A DNA stretch of 64,000 nt from a virus: positions 123,936-187,935 of the IMG/VR virus record IMGVR_UViG_3300047560_001714. One strand, written 5' to 3'. Both the position numbers and the translations under genes were made by a program. Of the stretch, positions 34,910 to 43,239 are shown one piece after another. Position 1 is the first letter of the stretch. Each line of letters starts with the position of its first letter. A model generated the notes under the pieces. The model saw nothing but the letters and a program-made list of their open reading frames with translations, was not told where the DNA came from and made no database searches.

Positions 34910-35344
34910 ATGAAAGCACAAACACCTGCCGAAGGTATTTACAAAAATGCCGAATTTTGCGACTCTGTTTTTTATACCGTTCCATGTTCTTGCGGTAGTC
35001 CAGATGATGAAATTGAATTTTCAGTCGAGGTTGACGAATTTGATATCATATCCGTAAACACGTATTTTACACCAAAGAATGCACATTGGAAAAAACTGGT
35101 TGACGAACACTCAAAATTTGACAGCATCTTTTTATGGAATTTAGAGTATAGTATTCGTTCATTTATAAACGGGTTGTACCAACGTCTACTGGTTACTTAC
35201 CAAGTATGGACACAAGGCTATATAAAAACGTATTCAACCACCATATTGTCAGAACAACAAGCATTAAATTATGCTAATGTTTTAAAATCAGCAATTGCTG
35301 ATAAACAAAAATTTGCACAAAAACGGAAAAAAAATAATGATTAA
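34910..35344 (+). CDS. Conserved hypothetical protein with Cys-x-Cys motif
   Basis: 144 residues. PCSCGSPDDEIEFSVEVDE near residue 25 is a conserved-looking motif; then amphipathic helices (SIRSFINGLYQRLLVTYQVW) and a basic tail. Similar proteins occur, as I recall, in pelagic phages with no assigned role. Could bind metal through the cysteines. Overlaps the next gene by 8 bases. Confidence 0.68.
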   Translation: MKAQTPAEGIYKNAEFCDSVFYTVPCSCGSPDDEIEFSVEVDEFDIISVNTYFTPKNAHWKKLVDEHSKFDSIFLWNLEYSIRSFINGLYQRLLVTYQVWTQGYIKTYSTTILSEQQALNYANVLKSAIADKQKFAQKRKKNND

Positions 35345-35714
35345 ATTTTTTAAAAAGTTTTTTTCTAAATCAAGTAAAGAATTACCTAGTACCCCTTTTC
35401 CACAAAAACCATTGACGGCAAAAGAAATTGCCAACAAAAAGAAAGAACCGTGGGTTGATGTAATCGGATTCAAAGTTAACAAGGATAACATTCGAAATGG
35501 GTTTTACGAACTTGACTGGAATGATTATTTTATTATAGAATTAAAAAAAGAAGAATATGGGTTCGATGGTGATCCCGATGAAGAAATTGTTTCAAGATGG
35601 TTTAGAGATGTATGTATGAATGCGGCCGCTGCCGAAGGTATTGATATGACTGATAGAGCAGCTGGATATCTAAACGTTACTAATTTTAACCGTAGCTTAG
35701 GGAATAACCAATGA
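35337..35714 (+). CDS. Conserved hypothetical protein
   Basis: 125 residues from ATG 35337. Basic N-terminus (MIKFFKKFFSKS), then EPWVDVIGFKVNKDNIRNGF and ELDWNDYFIIELKK, PDEEIVSRWFRDV. The DIGFxVNxDNxRNGFxELDWN pattern is widely conserved in T4-like marine phages as I recall; function unknown. Ends in an ATGA overlap with the methyltransferase. Confidence 0.72.
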   Translation: MIKFFKKFFSKSSKELPSTPFPQKPLTAKEIANKKKEPWVDVIGFKVNKDNIRNGFYELDWNDYFIIELKKEEYGFDGDPDEEIVSRWFRDVCMNAAAAEGIDMTDRAAGYLNVTNFNRSLGNNQ

Positions 35715-36292
35715 GTTCAACTAATCGTTCAAGTGCGCGTGATAAACATATTTCAGATTATTACGTTACACCAACCAAAAGTATCGCTGAATTCATTACT
35801 GCATTTGAAGCAGACTACGGATCTCTCGGTTCAGAAATATTAGATCCTTGCGCTGGCGGTGATACTCATAATCCAATGAGTTATCCAGTTGCACTAAATG
35901 CAGCTGGGTATAAAAATATAACTACTATCGACTCAAGACTTGATTCATTAGCTGGTTTAAAAGGTATCGACTATTTAGACTTTGATATAAGTACATTACC
36001 AACGCAACCAGATTGTATTATAACTAACCCACCATTTAACCAAGCACTTGAAATAATCAAAAAGGCATTGGATGACGTGCAACCGGGCGGGTATGTTATT
36101 ATGCTATTACGGTTAAACTTTCTTGGTTCAAAAACAAGATTTCCATTCTGGCAGCATAATATGCCAATGGTGTGTTATGTTCATTCAGCCCGAATGAAAT
36201 TCTTAAACACTGGCGGAACCGATTCTATTGAGTACATGCATTGTGTATGGAAAAAGGGTTCCACCACCCCAACAACACTTAAAATTATTTAA
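35711..36292 (+). CDS. DNA methyltransferase-like protein (N6-adenine type)
   Basis: 193 residues. SAM-binding motif ILDPCAGGD near residue 45 and the catalytic motif TNPPFNQAL (NPPF) at ~109. The order motif I then IV fits a gamma-like or small adenine methyltransferase; there is no obvious target-recognition domain. Likely methylates phage DNA, perhaps against host restriction; no restriction partner is seen. Overlaps upstream gene by 4 bases. Confidence 0.82.
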   Translation: MSSTNRSSARDKHISDYYVTPTKSIAEFITAFEADYGSLGSEILDPCAGGDTHNPMSYPVALNAAGYKNITTIDSRLDSLAGLKGIDYLDFDISTLPTQPDCIITNPPFNQALEIIKKALDDVQPGGYVIMLLRLNFLGSKTRFPFWQHNMPMVCYVHSARMKFLNTGGTDSIEYMHCVWKKGSTTPTTLKII

Positions 36293-36293
36293 T

Positions 36294-37283
36294 ATGACGT
36301 ATATTTTAGTGGATTTATCCAACACATTTTACCGAGCAAGACACGCAATCAAAGGTTCTTCTGATTTGAAACTGGGGATGGCATTTCATATTACATTTAA
36401 CAGTATTAAAAAAGCATGGCAAGATTTTGGTGGTAAACACGTTGTGGTTTGTTTAGAGGGGCGGTCTTGGCGTAAAGATTTCTATGGTCCATACAAAGCA
36501 AACCGAACCGCAACTCGCGCAGCCATGAGTGTCTCCGAGCAAGAGGAAGAACAACTGTTTTGGGAGGCATTTACGGAATTTAAAACATTTATTGCAGAAA
36601 AAACCAACTGTACAGTATTACATCATCCGCAACTTGAAGCTGATGATTTGATTGCTGGATTTATCCAAATGCATCCAGAATCCAAGCATGTGATTATATC
36701 GTCCGATAGTGATTTTCAACAGCTAATAAATGCAAATGTAAGCCAATATAATGGAATTGCAGACCAACATATCACAATTGATGGGTATTACGATGCAAAA
36801 GGTACGCCAATCAAAGATAAAAAAACTGGCGAACTGAAAAAACCATTAGATCCTGAATGGATGCTATTTGAAAAATGCATTCGTGGTGACACTAGTGATA
36901 ATATCTTTTCTGCATACCCAGGTGTGCGTACTAAAGGTACAAAGAATAAAGTAGGATTATTAGAAGCATTTGGCGATCGTAAAGATAAAGGCTATGCATG
37001 GAATAATTTAATGCTGCAAAGATGGGTTGACCACAATGGTGTTGAACATCGCGTATTAGATGATTACGAACGAAATCGTAAACTTATTGATTTGACCAAA
37101 CAACCAATTGAATTCCGTTCTGCTATAGAAGATACAATAAAAGAAAATGCTGTTCCAAAGGGAATTTCCCAAGTCGGCATTAAAATGTTAAAATTTTGTC
37201 AACAATATGATATGAAACGAATTATGGATAGTGTTCAACACTATTCCGAGCCGTTGCAAGCAAATTACGTTGGTGAAATCTAG
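36294..37283 (+). CDS. rnh: RNase H / 5'-3' exonuclease (T4 Rnh-like)
   Basis: 329 residues from ATG 36294 (T4 RNase H 305). Acidic cluster residues of the FEN/5'-nuclease family: ILVDLSNTFYRARHA at the N-terminus, LEADDLIAGF, ISSDSDFQQL, and GDTSDNIF. The family removes RNA primers from Okazaki fragments. Its start sits one base after the methyltransferase stop. An in-frame upstream ATG at 36228 lies inside the previous gene and is rejected. Confidence 0.88.
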   Translation: MTYILVDLSNTFYRARHAIKGSSDLKLGMAFHITFNSIKKAWQDFGGKHVVVCLEGRSWRKDFYGPYKANRTATRAAMSVSEQEEEQLFWEAFTEFKTFIAEKTNCTVLHHPQLEADDLIAGFIQMHPESKHVIISSDSDFQQLINANVSQYNGIADQHITIDGYYDAKGTPIKDKKTGELKKPLDPEWMLFEKCIRGDTSDNIFSAYPGVRTKGTKNKVGLLEAFGDRKDKGYAWNNLMLQRWVDHNGVEHRVLDDYERNRKLIDLTKQPIEFRSAIEDTIKENAVPKGISQVGIKMLKFCQQYDMKRIMDSVQHYSEPLQANYVGEI

Positions 37284-37293
37284 TAAAAACTAC

Positions 37294-37322
37294 TTGACAT
37301 CGGTTGGTTAATAATCTATAAT
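37294..37322 (+). promoter_or_regulatory. Consensus sigma70 promoter for 37354 operon
   Basis: TTGACA at 37294-37299, 17-base spacer, TATAAT at 37317-37322, 31 bases before the start; GAGG ribosome-binding site. Confidence 0.92.
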
Positions 37323-37353
37323 AGCATTTTCAATTTAACCAACCGAGGTACAT

Positions 37354-37824
37354 ATGACAACACGGCTGCTTTTTCCTACATCAACCAATGTATCATCTTT
37401 ATTATCTACTGTAAAGAATAAGGTCACCAAGTCTATCACTAAGTTCAAATTTAATGAAAAATGGAAAGACCGTAATAAACAATATGGTGATATCTATACT
37501 CAACTACTTGAGGTTGACGCACTTTGCATACAAGGATTTATATTTGTTGAAGCCACACCAGAAATCGTGGCAAAATTAGATAATCTTGGTTTTACCTTAG
37601 TTGAGGGATTTGCCCACGAACAAATTATAAAAAAATTTTCTTGTACTGTATACAATGAAAAATATAATGTAGCAATATCTCTTTATAATACAGAAACCAA
37701 ATCTGCTATTTTGACAGCACATAAAATCGTTAATGATTCGTTATTAGAGGTTATGGTAAAAAATCCAGTTGTCAGTTTATTTGTTTTTAGTACAGCGGTC
37801 ACTCAACTTATGGAGGATACATGA
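37354..37824 (+). CDS. Hypothetical early protein
   Basis: 156 residues; first gene after a consensus host promoter, so likely expressed early. Basic N-terminus (KNKVTKSITKFKFNEKWKDR) and a mixed alpha/beta body; no recognised domain. Overlaps the next gene by 4 bases. A host-takeover role is possible but unproven. Confidence 0.65.
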   Translation: MTTRLLFPTSTNVSSLLSTVKNKVTKSITKFKFNEKWKDRNKQYGDIYTQLLEVDALCIQGFIFVEATPEIVAKLDNLGFTLVEGFAHEQIIKKFSCTVYNEKYNVAISLYNTETKSAILTAHKIVNDSLLEVMVKNPVVSLFVFSTAVTQLMEDT

Positions 37825-38291
37825 GTGAAATTCACGCATTACCGATAATCGATGGAAGTTTGTGGGTGGTGGAGCAAGATGGTGAAAAAATTGCCACACT
37901 TCGCAAACAAGAAAATAATAAATTCTTGTTGTCATCAAACTATGACAACAAGATGTGGTTTAACAAACAAGAAGATGTCGTAAACACCTTTGGGGAAACT
38001 TTTTTCTTAAAAACACCCATAAATAATAAACAAATCGCGCCATATGATTGTCATGGATTTGTCACAAAAGATAAACCATATAACGCAATGTATGATGTTA
38101 AAAGAAAATTGCCGTTGTTTACAAAAAGTAAGCAAAGTAAAAGTTTATATTGTGCAGGATGGTACACAGTTAAATTTAAAAACTGGGTGCTGATCTTTTG
38201 TCCAAAGTTGGTTACTATCGACCAATACGAAAGTCATGGTCCATTTCATACTAAATTAGAAGCGAAACATTTTAAATGCAACATCAAATAA
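37821..38291 (+). CDS. Conserved hypothetical protein
   Basis: 156 residues. DGSLWVVEQDGEKIATLRK at the N-terminus, then PYNAMYDVKRKLPLFTKS and KSLYCAGWYTVKF. I recall this combination as conserved in T4-like marine phages, never assigned. Beta-rich with basic patches. Overlaps the next gene by 16 bases. Confidence 0.7.
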   Translation: MSEIHALPIIDGSLWVVEQDGEKIATLRKQENNKFLLSSNYDNKMWFNKQEDVVNTFGETFFLKTPINNKQIAPYDCHGFVTKDKPYNAMYDVKRKLPLFTKSKQSKSLYCAGWYTVKFKNWVLIFCPKLVTIDQYESHGPFHTKLEAKHFKCNIK

Positions 38292-38521
38292 ACCCTACCC
38301 CAATTACGCAATTTGCACAATTACTTCGTGCGGCTGAACTATCTCAGCAAAGAGAAGTAAAAATACCCATCAATCAAGCTAGATTGTTAAATATTACACT
38401 GATGGAGGTGTTAGATAAACTAACACAAGATTATGAATCTTTATATAATTTACTAAAATCATCTGCAGAAACTGAAAATATTTCAGTGGAAGTCGATGGT
38501 GGTGGGTTTATTAATAAGTAA
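38276..38521 (+). CDS. Small helical hypothetical protein
   Basis: 81 residues. ITQFAQLLRAAELSQQREVKI then LLNITLMEVLDKLTQDYESL: a two-helix protein of a type familiar from marine phages, function unknown. Starts inside the previous gene. Confidence 0.65.
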   Translation: MQHQINPTPITQFAQLLRAAELSQQREVKIPINQARLLNITLMEVLDKLTQDYESLYNLLKSSAETENISVEVDGGGFINK

Positions 38522-38524
38522 AGG

Positions 38525-38533
38525 GATAAATAT
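38525..38533 (+). promoter_or_regulatory. T4-type late promoter element
   Basis: GATAAATAT, 23 bases before the 38557 start. Confidence 0.45.
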
Positions 38534-38556
38534 ATACGTAGTTAATGGAGACGTAT

Positions 38557-38850
38557 ATGGCTAGACCTAAACCAAATGTATTAATAGAACATACTGACAA
38601 ATCAACTTATAAAATTACCCAAATATTAGAGGCAGATGCGGTATGGGCGGTGTTCTATAACAATACCGCATTTAATCTAAAAAATTGTAATGCATTGACC
38701 AGTCATCCTGGACCAAAATATAAAAAGACGTCGTTCAGCAATCCTGGACACGCACATAATTTAGCAGAAAAGTTAAACACATTATTTAATACATCAGCGT
38801 TTAATGTTGTAAAACTATCAAATGGTGGTATTGTGTATGATACCAAATAG
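38557..38850 (+). CDS. Conserved small hypothetical protein
   Basis: 97 residues. ATG 38557 is chosen because GGAG at 38547-38550 lies at ideal spacing; an ATG at 38545 would contain that site. MARPKPNVLIEHTDKSTYKI, then PGPKYKKTSFSNPGHAHNLA. Conserved, as I recall, among marine myophages; role unknown. Overlaps the next gene by 14 bases. Confidence 0.72.
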   Translation: MARPKPNVLIEHTDKSTYKITQILEADAVWAVFYNNTAFNLKNCNALTSHPGPKYKKTSFSNPGHAHNLAEKLNTLFNTSAFNVVKLSNGGIVYDTK

Positions 38851-39250
38851 AAATGATTTAACTAAAATATTCCTTAATCAATGGAACGTTAGCGCGGATG
38901 AGGTAAATGTAAAGTTTTATTCGCGCAAATGGTGGCACTCCTTTAGGACTCGTGATCCATCATATAGATTATCCGACGAAGGATATAAATTTCTACTTGA
39001 CACATTGAATTTAACAGCGTATACTGTACCCTTTAATGAGTCGATTGAGAAAAGCCCTCAAACAATGATATTTCTTAGTAGGTATATTAATTGTCCCTAC
39101 TATTTGACACATCAAAGTATTACGGTATTTTCAGAAATAAAAAGTTTTGAACTTCATTTATTTTCCGATGATATACGTAAATACGGTTTGTTAAAAGCGG
39201 TTACAGCACGCAATGAAGCAATTGCAAAACTTAACGAAAAAAGTTCTTGA
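38837..39250 (+). CDS. Conserved hypothetical protein
   Basis: 137 residues from ATG 38837 (a further in-frame ATG at 38822 is possible). FYSRKWWHSFRTRDPSYRLSDEG and ITVFSEIKSFELHLFSDDI. A pattern with KWW and LSDEG that I recall from marine phage proteins without function. Its end overlaps the first of two tandem promoters. Confidence 0.68.
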   Translation: MIPNRNDLTKIFLNQWNVSADEVNVKFYSRKWWHSFRTRDPSYRLSDEGYKFLLDTLNLTAYTVPFNESIEKSPQTMIFLSRYINCPYYLTHQSITVFSEIKSFELHLFSDDIRKYGLLKAVTARNEAIAKLNEKSS

Positions 39251-39275
39251 CAATGTTTTTAAAAGTCTGTAAAAT
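39247..39275 (+). promoter_or_regulatory. Sigma70 promoter, first of a tandem pair
   Basis: TTGACA at 39247-39252, 17-base spacer, TAAAAT at 39270-39275. Shares the 16-mer AGTTCTTGACAATGTT with the second promoter. Confidence 0.8.
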
Positions 39276-39317
39276 ATGTACCAAGAGTTGAGACACTAGA
39301 TTGATAAAAAATAGTTC

Positions 39318-39346
39318 TTGACAATGTTGTAAACAAGATGTATAAT
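39318..39346 (+). promoter_or_regulatory. Consensus sigma70 promoter, second of a tandem pair
   Basis: TTGACA at 39318-39323, 17-base spacer, TATAAT at 39341-39346, 43 bases before the AAA+ gene. Confidence 0.92.
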
Positions 39347-39389
39347 TCACACTTTATTTTTTTATTTTTTCACACAGAGAGAGATTACT

Positions 39390-40478
39390 ATGAGTATTGA
39401 TACAAACACCCGTGCACTTGGACCAAAAGCTGCTAAAAAAGCAATCATGAAATGCTTAAACATTAAACGTCCACTATTCTTGTGGGGTCCTCCAGGAATC
39501 GGCAAATCAGACTTAATTAAACAAATTGGCGATGAAACTGATTCGCTTGTTATCGATATTCGTCTCGCATTGTGGGATCCAACCGATATCAAAGGTGTTC
39601 CATATTTCTGTCAAGAAGACAACACGATGAAATGGGCACCACCTGCTGAATTGCCATCATTAGCATTTGCGGCTGGTTTTAAAAGAATTATTTTATTCTT
39701 GGATGAAATGAATTCCGCAGCACCATCGGTACAAAATGCAGCATATCAGTTAGTATTAAATCGCCGCGTTGGAACATATGAATTACCAGATAACGTTGTA
39801 ATCGTTGCAGCTGGTAACCGCGAAGGTGATAAAGGTAGTGCGTTTAAAATGCTTGCACCATTGGCTAACCGTTTCATCCATTTAGAAATGGAAGCAAGAT
39901 TTGACGATTGGTTTGAATGGGCAACTGAAAACAAGATCAATAAAGATGTTGTTGGTTTCTTAAACTGGTCAAAAGGCGATTTATACAAATTTGACCCAAA
40001 ATCAGCAAGTCGTGCGTTTGCCACCGCCCGTTCTTGGTCATTCGTGAGTGAATTAGTTGACGCAAATGACACTGATGATGATACAATGATGTCATTATTG
40101 TGTGGCGCGGTTGGGGAAGGTATTGCATCAAAGTTTGCGGCATATCAAAAACTTTCTGGCAAAATGCCTAATCCAGATGATATTTTAACCGGTCGTATTA
40201 CCACATTGCAACACAAAGAAATTTCAGCAATGTATGCGTTGACCATTGCATTATGCTATGAGTTAAAAGATGCAAGTGACCGTGGCGATGCTGATTGGAA
40301 TGACAAAATCAATTATTTCTTTACATTTATGATGGAAAATTTTGAAACAGAATTAGTTATCATGGGTGTTAAATTGGCAATTGCGACATATAAATTACCA
40401 ATCAATATTGACAAAGTAGCAATCTTCTTTGAATTCAATAAAAAGTATGGTAAATATATTTCAGCTGGCGCTGTATAA
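39390..40478 (+). CDS. MoxR-type AAA+ ATPase
   Basis: 362 residues. Walker A GPPGIGKS at 33-40, then DIRLALWDPTDIKGVP (a MoxR-like insert region), Walker B ILFLDEMNSA, sensor VIVAAGNREGD, and LANRFIHLEM. MoxR ATPases work with VWA-domain partners to remodel or activate target proteins; such a partner is encoded next (40536). Driven by two tandem early promoters. It is unlike cyanophage CobS in the Walker A flank. Target unknown. Confidence 0.85.
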   Translation: MSIDTNTRALGPKAAKKAIMKCLNIKRPLFLWGPPGIGKSDLIKQIGDETDSLVIDIRLALWDPTDIKGVPYFCQEDNTMKWAPPAELPSLAFAAGFKRIILFLDEMNSAAPSVQNAAYQLVLNRRVGTYELPDNVVIVAAGNREGDKGSAFKMLAPLANRFIHLEMEARFDDWFEWATENKINKDVVGFLNWSKGDLYKFDPKSASRAFATARSWSFVSELVDANDTDDDTMMSLLCGAVGEGIASKFAAYQKLSGKMPNPDDILTGRITTLQHKEISAMYALTIALCYELKDASDRGDADWNDKINYFFTFMMENFETELVIMGVKLAIATYKLPINIDKVAIFFEFNKKYGKYISAGAV

Positions 40479-40493
40479 TCATTCACCAAAACC

Positions 40494-40514
40494 GGTGCCC
40501 CATATCGGGGCACC
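40494..40514 (+). other. Intercistronic hairpin between ATPase and VWA genes
   Basis: 8-bp stem GGTGCCCC/GGGGCACC with 5-base loop and no T-run. Likely lowers or partly terminates expression of the downstream gene, or protects the upstream mRNA end. Confidence 0.7.
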
Positions 40515-40535
40515 ATCTATTAATTAGGAGTTTTA

Positions 40536-41735
40536 ATGTCCGATCAAGTCTTAGAAAAAATCACAGATAATATTATTACCGCAAAAGTTGGGTTATTACT
40601 TAGACACCCATTTTTTGGTAATATTTCTGCTAGGTTAAAAATTATGGAAGGTGGTGAATGGTGTCAAACTGCCGCAACCGATGGGCGTCATATATTTTTT
40701 AGTCGCACTTTTTTTGAAAAACTTTCAGTTCGTGAAATAGAGTTTGTTATCGCTCACGAAATCTTGCATAACGTGTTTGACCATATGTCACGGCGAGAAG
40801 GTAGACACCCACGAATCTTTAATTTTGCAAATGATTACTGTGTTAATGGACAAATTGTTCGTGATAAAATTGGTGATCATGGATTCTTCGATGACAAAAT
40901 GTTACACGATACCAAGTATTATGGGATGGGTTCTGAAGAAATCTATGACCATCTCAAAGATTTGAACGATGAAATGTTAGACAAACTCGGTGAATTGGTT
41001 GACCAACATATTGATTGGAGTAAACCAGATCCAAACGATCCATCAAGACCAGTTTATTCCAGTGACGAATTGCAAACTATTCGTGATGAAATGCGCGAAA
41101 AAATAATTTCAGCATCTCAAGCGGCAGGTTCCGAAAAAACACCGGATCTTGTTAGAAAAATGATCGAGGAGTTTGGTGATCCAAAACTAGATTGGCGTGC
41201 AATGTTAAGACAACACATTCAAAGTTTAATTAAAGATGATTATTCTTGGATGCGTCCAAATCGTAAAAGTTGGCATTTGTCAGCGGTACTACCTGGTTCA
41301 AACTTACGCGATACTATTGACATTTGCATTTGTATTGATATGTCTGGTTCAATTGGTGACGAACAAGCAAAAGATTTCTTATCTGAAATCAAAGGTATTA
41401 TGGAAGAATATCAAGACTTTAAAATTAAGTTATGGTGTTTTGATACTGATGTTTACAACGAACAAGATTTTGATGGGTATTCGATGGATGACTTCCATTC
41501 ATATCAACCAATCGGTGGCGGTGGCACGGAATTCATGTGCAATTGGGATTACATGAAAGAACATGATATTGCCCCACAAAAGCTTATTATGTTCACTGAT
41601 GGATACCCTTGTGGTAGTTGGGGTGATGAAGATTATTGCGATACTATCTTTGTTATCCACGGTTCAGAAACCATCGTACCACCTTGGGGTGAACATGCTT
41701 ATTATGTGTTTGATGATGCTAAACAAAAAGCATAA
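40536..41735 (+). CDS. VWA/metallopeptidase-like protein (DUF2201 type)
   Basis: 399 residues. N-terminal putative zinc site HEILH at 74-78 in VIAHEILHNVFDHM, as in DUF2201 N-terminal domains; a middle helical region with DLDWRAMLRQHI; C-terminal von Willebrand A-like domain with MIDAS DMSGS at 268-272 and a later MFTDGYP. The pairing of a MoxR ATPase with this architecture occurs in bacteria. In the phage it may regulate or modify a host complex. AGGAG ribosome-binding site; stop overlaps the next start. Confidence 0.83.
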   Translation: MSDQVLEKITDNIITAKVGLLLRHPFFGNISARLKIMEGGEWCQTAATDGRHIFFSRTFFEKLSVREIEFVIAHEILHNVFDHMSRREGRHPRIFNFANDYCVNGQIVRDKIGDHGFFDDKMLHDTKYYGMGSEEIYDHLKDLNDEMLDKLGELVDQHIDWSKPDPNDPSRPVYSSDELQTIRDEMREKIISASQAAGSEKTPDLVRKMIEEFGDPKLDWRAMLRQHIQSLIKDDYSWMRPNRKSWHLSAVLPGSNLRDTIDICICIDMSGSIGDEQAKDFLSEIKGIMEEYQDFKIKLWCFDTDVYNEQDFDGYSMDDFHSYQPIGGGGTEFMCNWDYMKEHDIAPQKLIMFTDGYPCGSWGDEDYCDTIFVIHGSETIVPPWGEHAYYVFDDAKQKA

Positions 41736-42019
41736 TGGCAATTCATAACGGAACCCCCAATCCGTTAAATTATTTCAAAATGCGGAGAGTATGTTATGCA
41801 CCTCCGCATTTTGCAATCTATAACCTATCTCGATTTATGCCACGGCAAGTAAATAATATTACCGAATGGATTGAAGATAATTTAACTGGAAGATTTTATA
41901 TTGGTCAAGGAATAATACTTGACAACACTAATACAATTGTGTATAATACACGAATTGGATTTGAAAGTGAATCGGAACTCACTTTCTTCATTCTTGCTTG
42001 TCCACATATTTATATGTGA
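41735..42019 (+). CDS. Conserved small hypothetical protein
   Basis: 94 residues. FKMRRVCYAPPHFAIYNLS, then NNITEWIEDNLTGRFYIG and LTFFILACPHIYM, a pattern I recall from marine T4-like phages. Its DNA holds both an 11-bp hairpin (41777-41812) and a consensus promoter (41919-41947), so coding and regulatory signals overlap. Function unknown. Confidence 0.7.
   Translation: MAIHNGTPNPLNYFKMRRVCYAPPHFAIYNLSRFMPRQVNNITEWIEDNLTGRFYIGQGIILDNTNTIVYNTRIGFESESELTFFILACPHIYM
41777..41812 (+). other. Strong hairpin inside coding sequence
   Basis: 11-bp perfect stem AAAATGCGGAG/CTCCGCATTTT with a 14-base loop, ending in TTTT. It could act as a partial terminator for the ATPase-VWA operon although it lies within the 41735 gene. 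Confidence 0.5.
41919..41947 (+). promoter_or_regulatory. Consensus sigma70 promoter inside 41735 gene
   Basis: TTGACA at 41919-41924, 17-base spacer, TATAAT at 41942-41947; about 110 bases before the 42058 start. Confidence 0.88.
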
Positions 42020-42057
42020 TAAGTAACAATAGAAATAGATAATAATAAGGAAATTAT

Positions 42058-42306
42058 ATGTCAGAAACAGAAAATCTTAATCAAGAAGAGCAAGCACAAT
42101 CTCAAGCGCAACCACAACAACCCGAAACCAACGATTTAACTATTAATGACTTAAATGCATTAAAAACAATTATGGACGTGGCTATTTCACGTGGTGCATT
42201 CAAAGGCAACGAAATGGTTGCAATCGGTCAAACCTATAATAAACTTTCTGGTTTCTTAGATGAAATCGCAAAACAATCAGCTGCAGCAGGTAACACCAAT
42301 GGCTGA
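42058..42306 (+). CDS. Small conserved hypothetical protein
   Basis: 82 residues; Gln/Glu-rich N-terminus, then DLNALKTIMDVAISRGAFKG and a helical end. Recalled from marine T4-like phages, unassigned. AAGGAAA site; overlaps the next gene by 8 bases. Confidence 0.68.
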   Translation: MSETENLNQEEQAQSQAQPQQPETNDLTINDLNALKTIMDVAISRGAFKGNEMVAIGQTYNKLSGFLDEIAKQSAAAGNTNG

Positions 42307-42928
42307 GTTAAAACACGTTGGTAGAATTATTACTTCTGGTAAAAAATGTTTAGTTGCATATAGAACATTACCAGGTGACGCATATAGTTGTTTGATCGTT
42401 CCAACTGAAAACTTACCAGATAGTTACCATGATGCGTTAATTAATTTGGTTGAAAGTAATGCTGGACAAACCGCACATGAATTCGCTGAGGCATTAGATA
42501 GAACACAATTCCCAGATGGTAGTCGAATGTTGCCAGCTCTACATACACAAGGTAGATTGGTAAAGATTCCTACGAACCAAGTGGAAATGATGCCAACCAA
42601 TTCATCATCAATTATCTTGTCAGAACTAAATCAAATAATCGCCGATCAACGAGGAATTGCCGTCGATGAATTATCAATTCAACCCGGAACCTCACAAGAA
42701 AAGGCAAATGAGTTAGCAAAAGTCAAAGAATTAATTGACCAAGATTATACAAAAACCACATCAGAAAGTGTGAACACCCCAGAGCCAACGGTTGATTTAT
42801 CTGATCCTGCGGTTGCAGCAAAATACTATCGGTCACAAGCCGATAAGCTTTCAAAAGAAGCTGCAAACTTCCGTAGATTAGCTGAGGATTTAGTGCCGAC
42901 AGCTAAAAAATCAAAAGAAAAAGCATGA
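42299..42928 (+). CDS. Conserved hypothetical protein
   Basis: 209 residues from ATG 42299 (an earlier in-frame ATG at 42260 lies in the previous gene). MAELKHVGRIITSGKKCLVA, then RTLPGDAYSCLIVPTENLPD and HEFAEALDRTQFPDGSRML. This compact N-terminal domain (~100 residues) is well conserved in T4-like cyanophages as I recall, with no known function; the C-terminal half is charged and helical. Overlaps the next gene by 4 bases. Confidence 0.72.
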   Translation: MAELKHVGRIITSGKKCLVAYRTLPGDAYSCLIVPTENLPDSYHDALINLVESNAGQTAHEFAEALDRTQFPDGSRMLPALHTQGRLVKIPTNQVEMMPTNSSSIILSELNQIIADQRGIAVDELSIQPGTSQEKANELAKVKELIDQDYTKTTSESVNTPEPTVDLSDPAVAAKYYRSQADKLSKEAANFRRLAEDLVPTAKKSKEKA

Positions 42929-43239
42929 TAGGGGACGATTCAGATTTACCGAAATCGGTATCTGATGGATGGCCAGGTATATTTAATGAGGTAACCGTTA
43001 ATCGGTTACCCATCCCATACCTTAGGTGTATAATAATCACGTTTGTTGATGGGACTGAATGGTGTATTAATACCACTAATAATGACAAACGAAATCCATC
43101 CTTTAAAGCTAGCATTTATGAATTTATCGATACTTATCAAGATAAAATCGACAACATAAGTGTAAAAGTCAATACCAAGAAACTCAAGAATGACGTAAAA
43201 AAAGCAATAACTAACTTATTAAGGAAATTAAAATTATGA
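42925..43239 (+). CDS. Conserved hypothetical protein
   Basis: 104 residues. DGWPGIFNEVTVNRLPIPYL, IIITFVDGTEWCIN, then a helical, basic C-terminus (KKLKNDVKKAITNLLRKLKL). Similar proteins in marine myophages are unassigned as I recall. ATGA overlap with thyX. Confidence 0.68.
   Translation: MIGDDSDLPKSVSDGWPGIFNEVTVNRLPIPYLRCIIITFVDGTEWCINTTNNDKRNPSFKASIYEFIDTYQDKIDNISVKVNTKKLKNDVKKAITNLLRKLKL

Noticed and set aside
39390-40478. CobS, common in T4-like cyanophages
   Set aside because: The Walker A flanks and DPTDIKGVP insert fit MoxR; no other cobalamin gene nearby and the partner is a VWA/HEILH protein.
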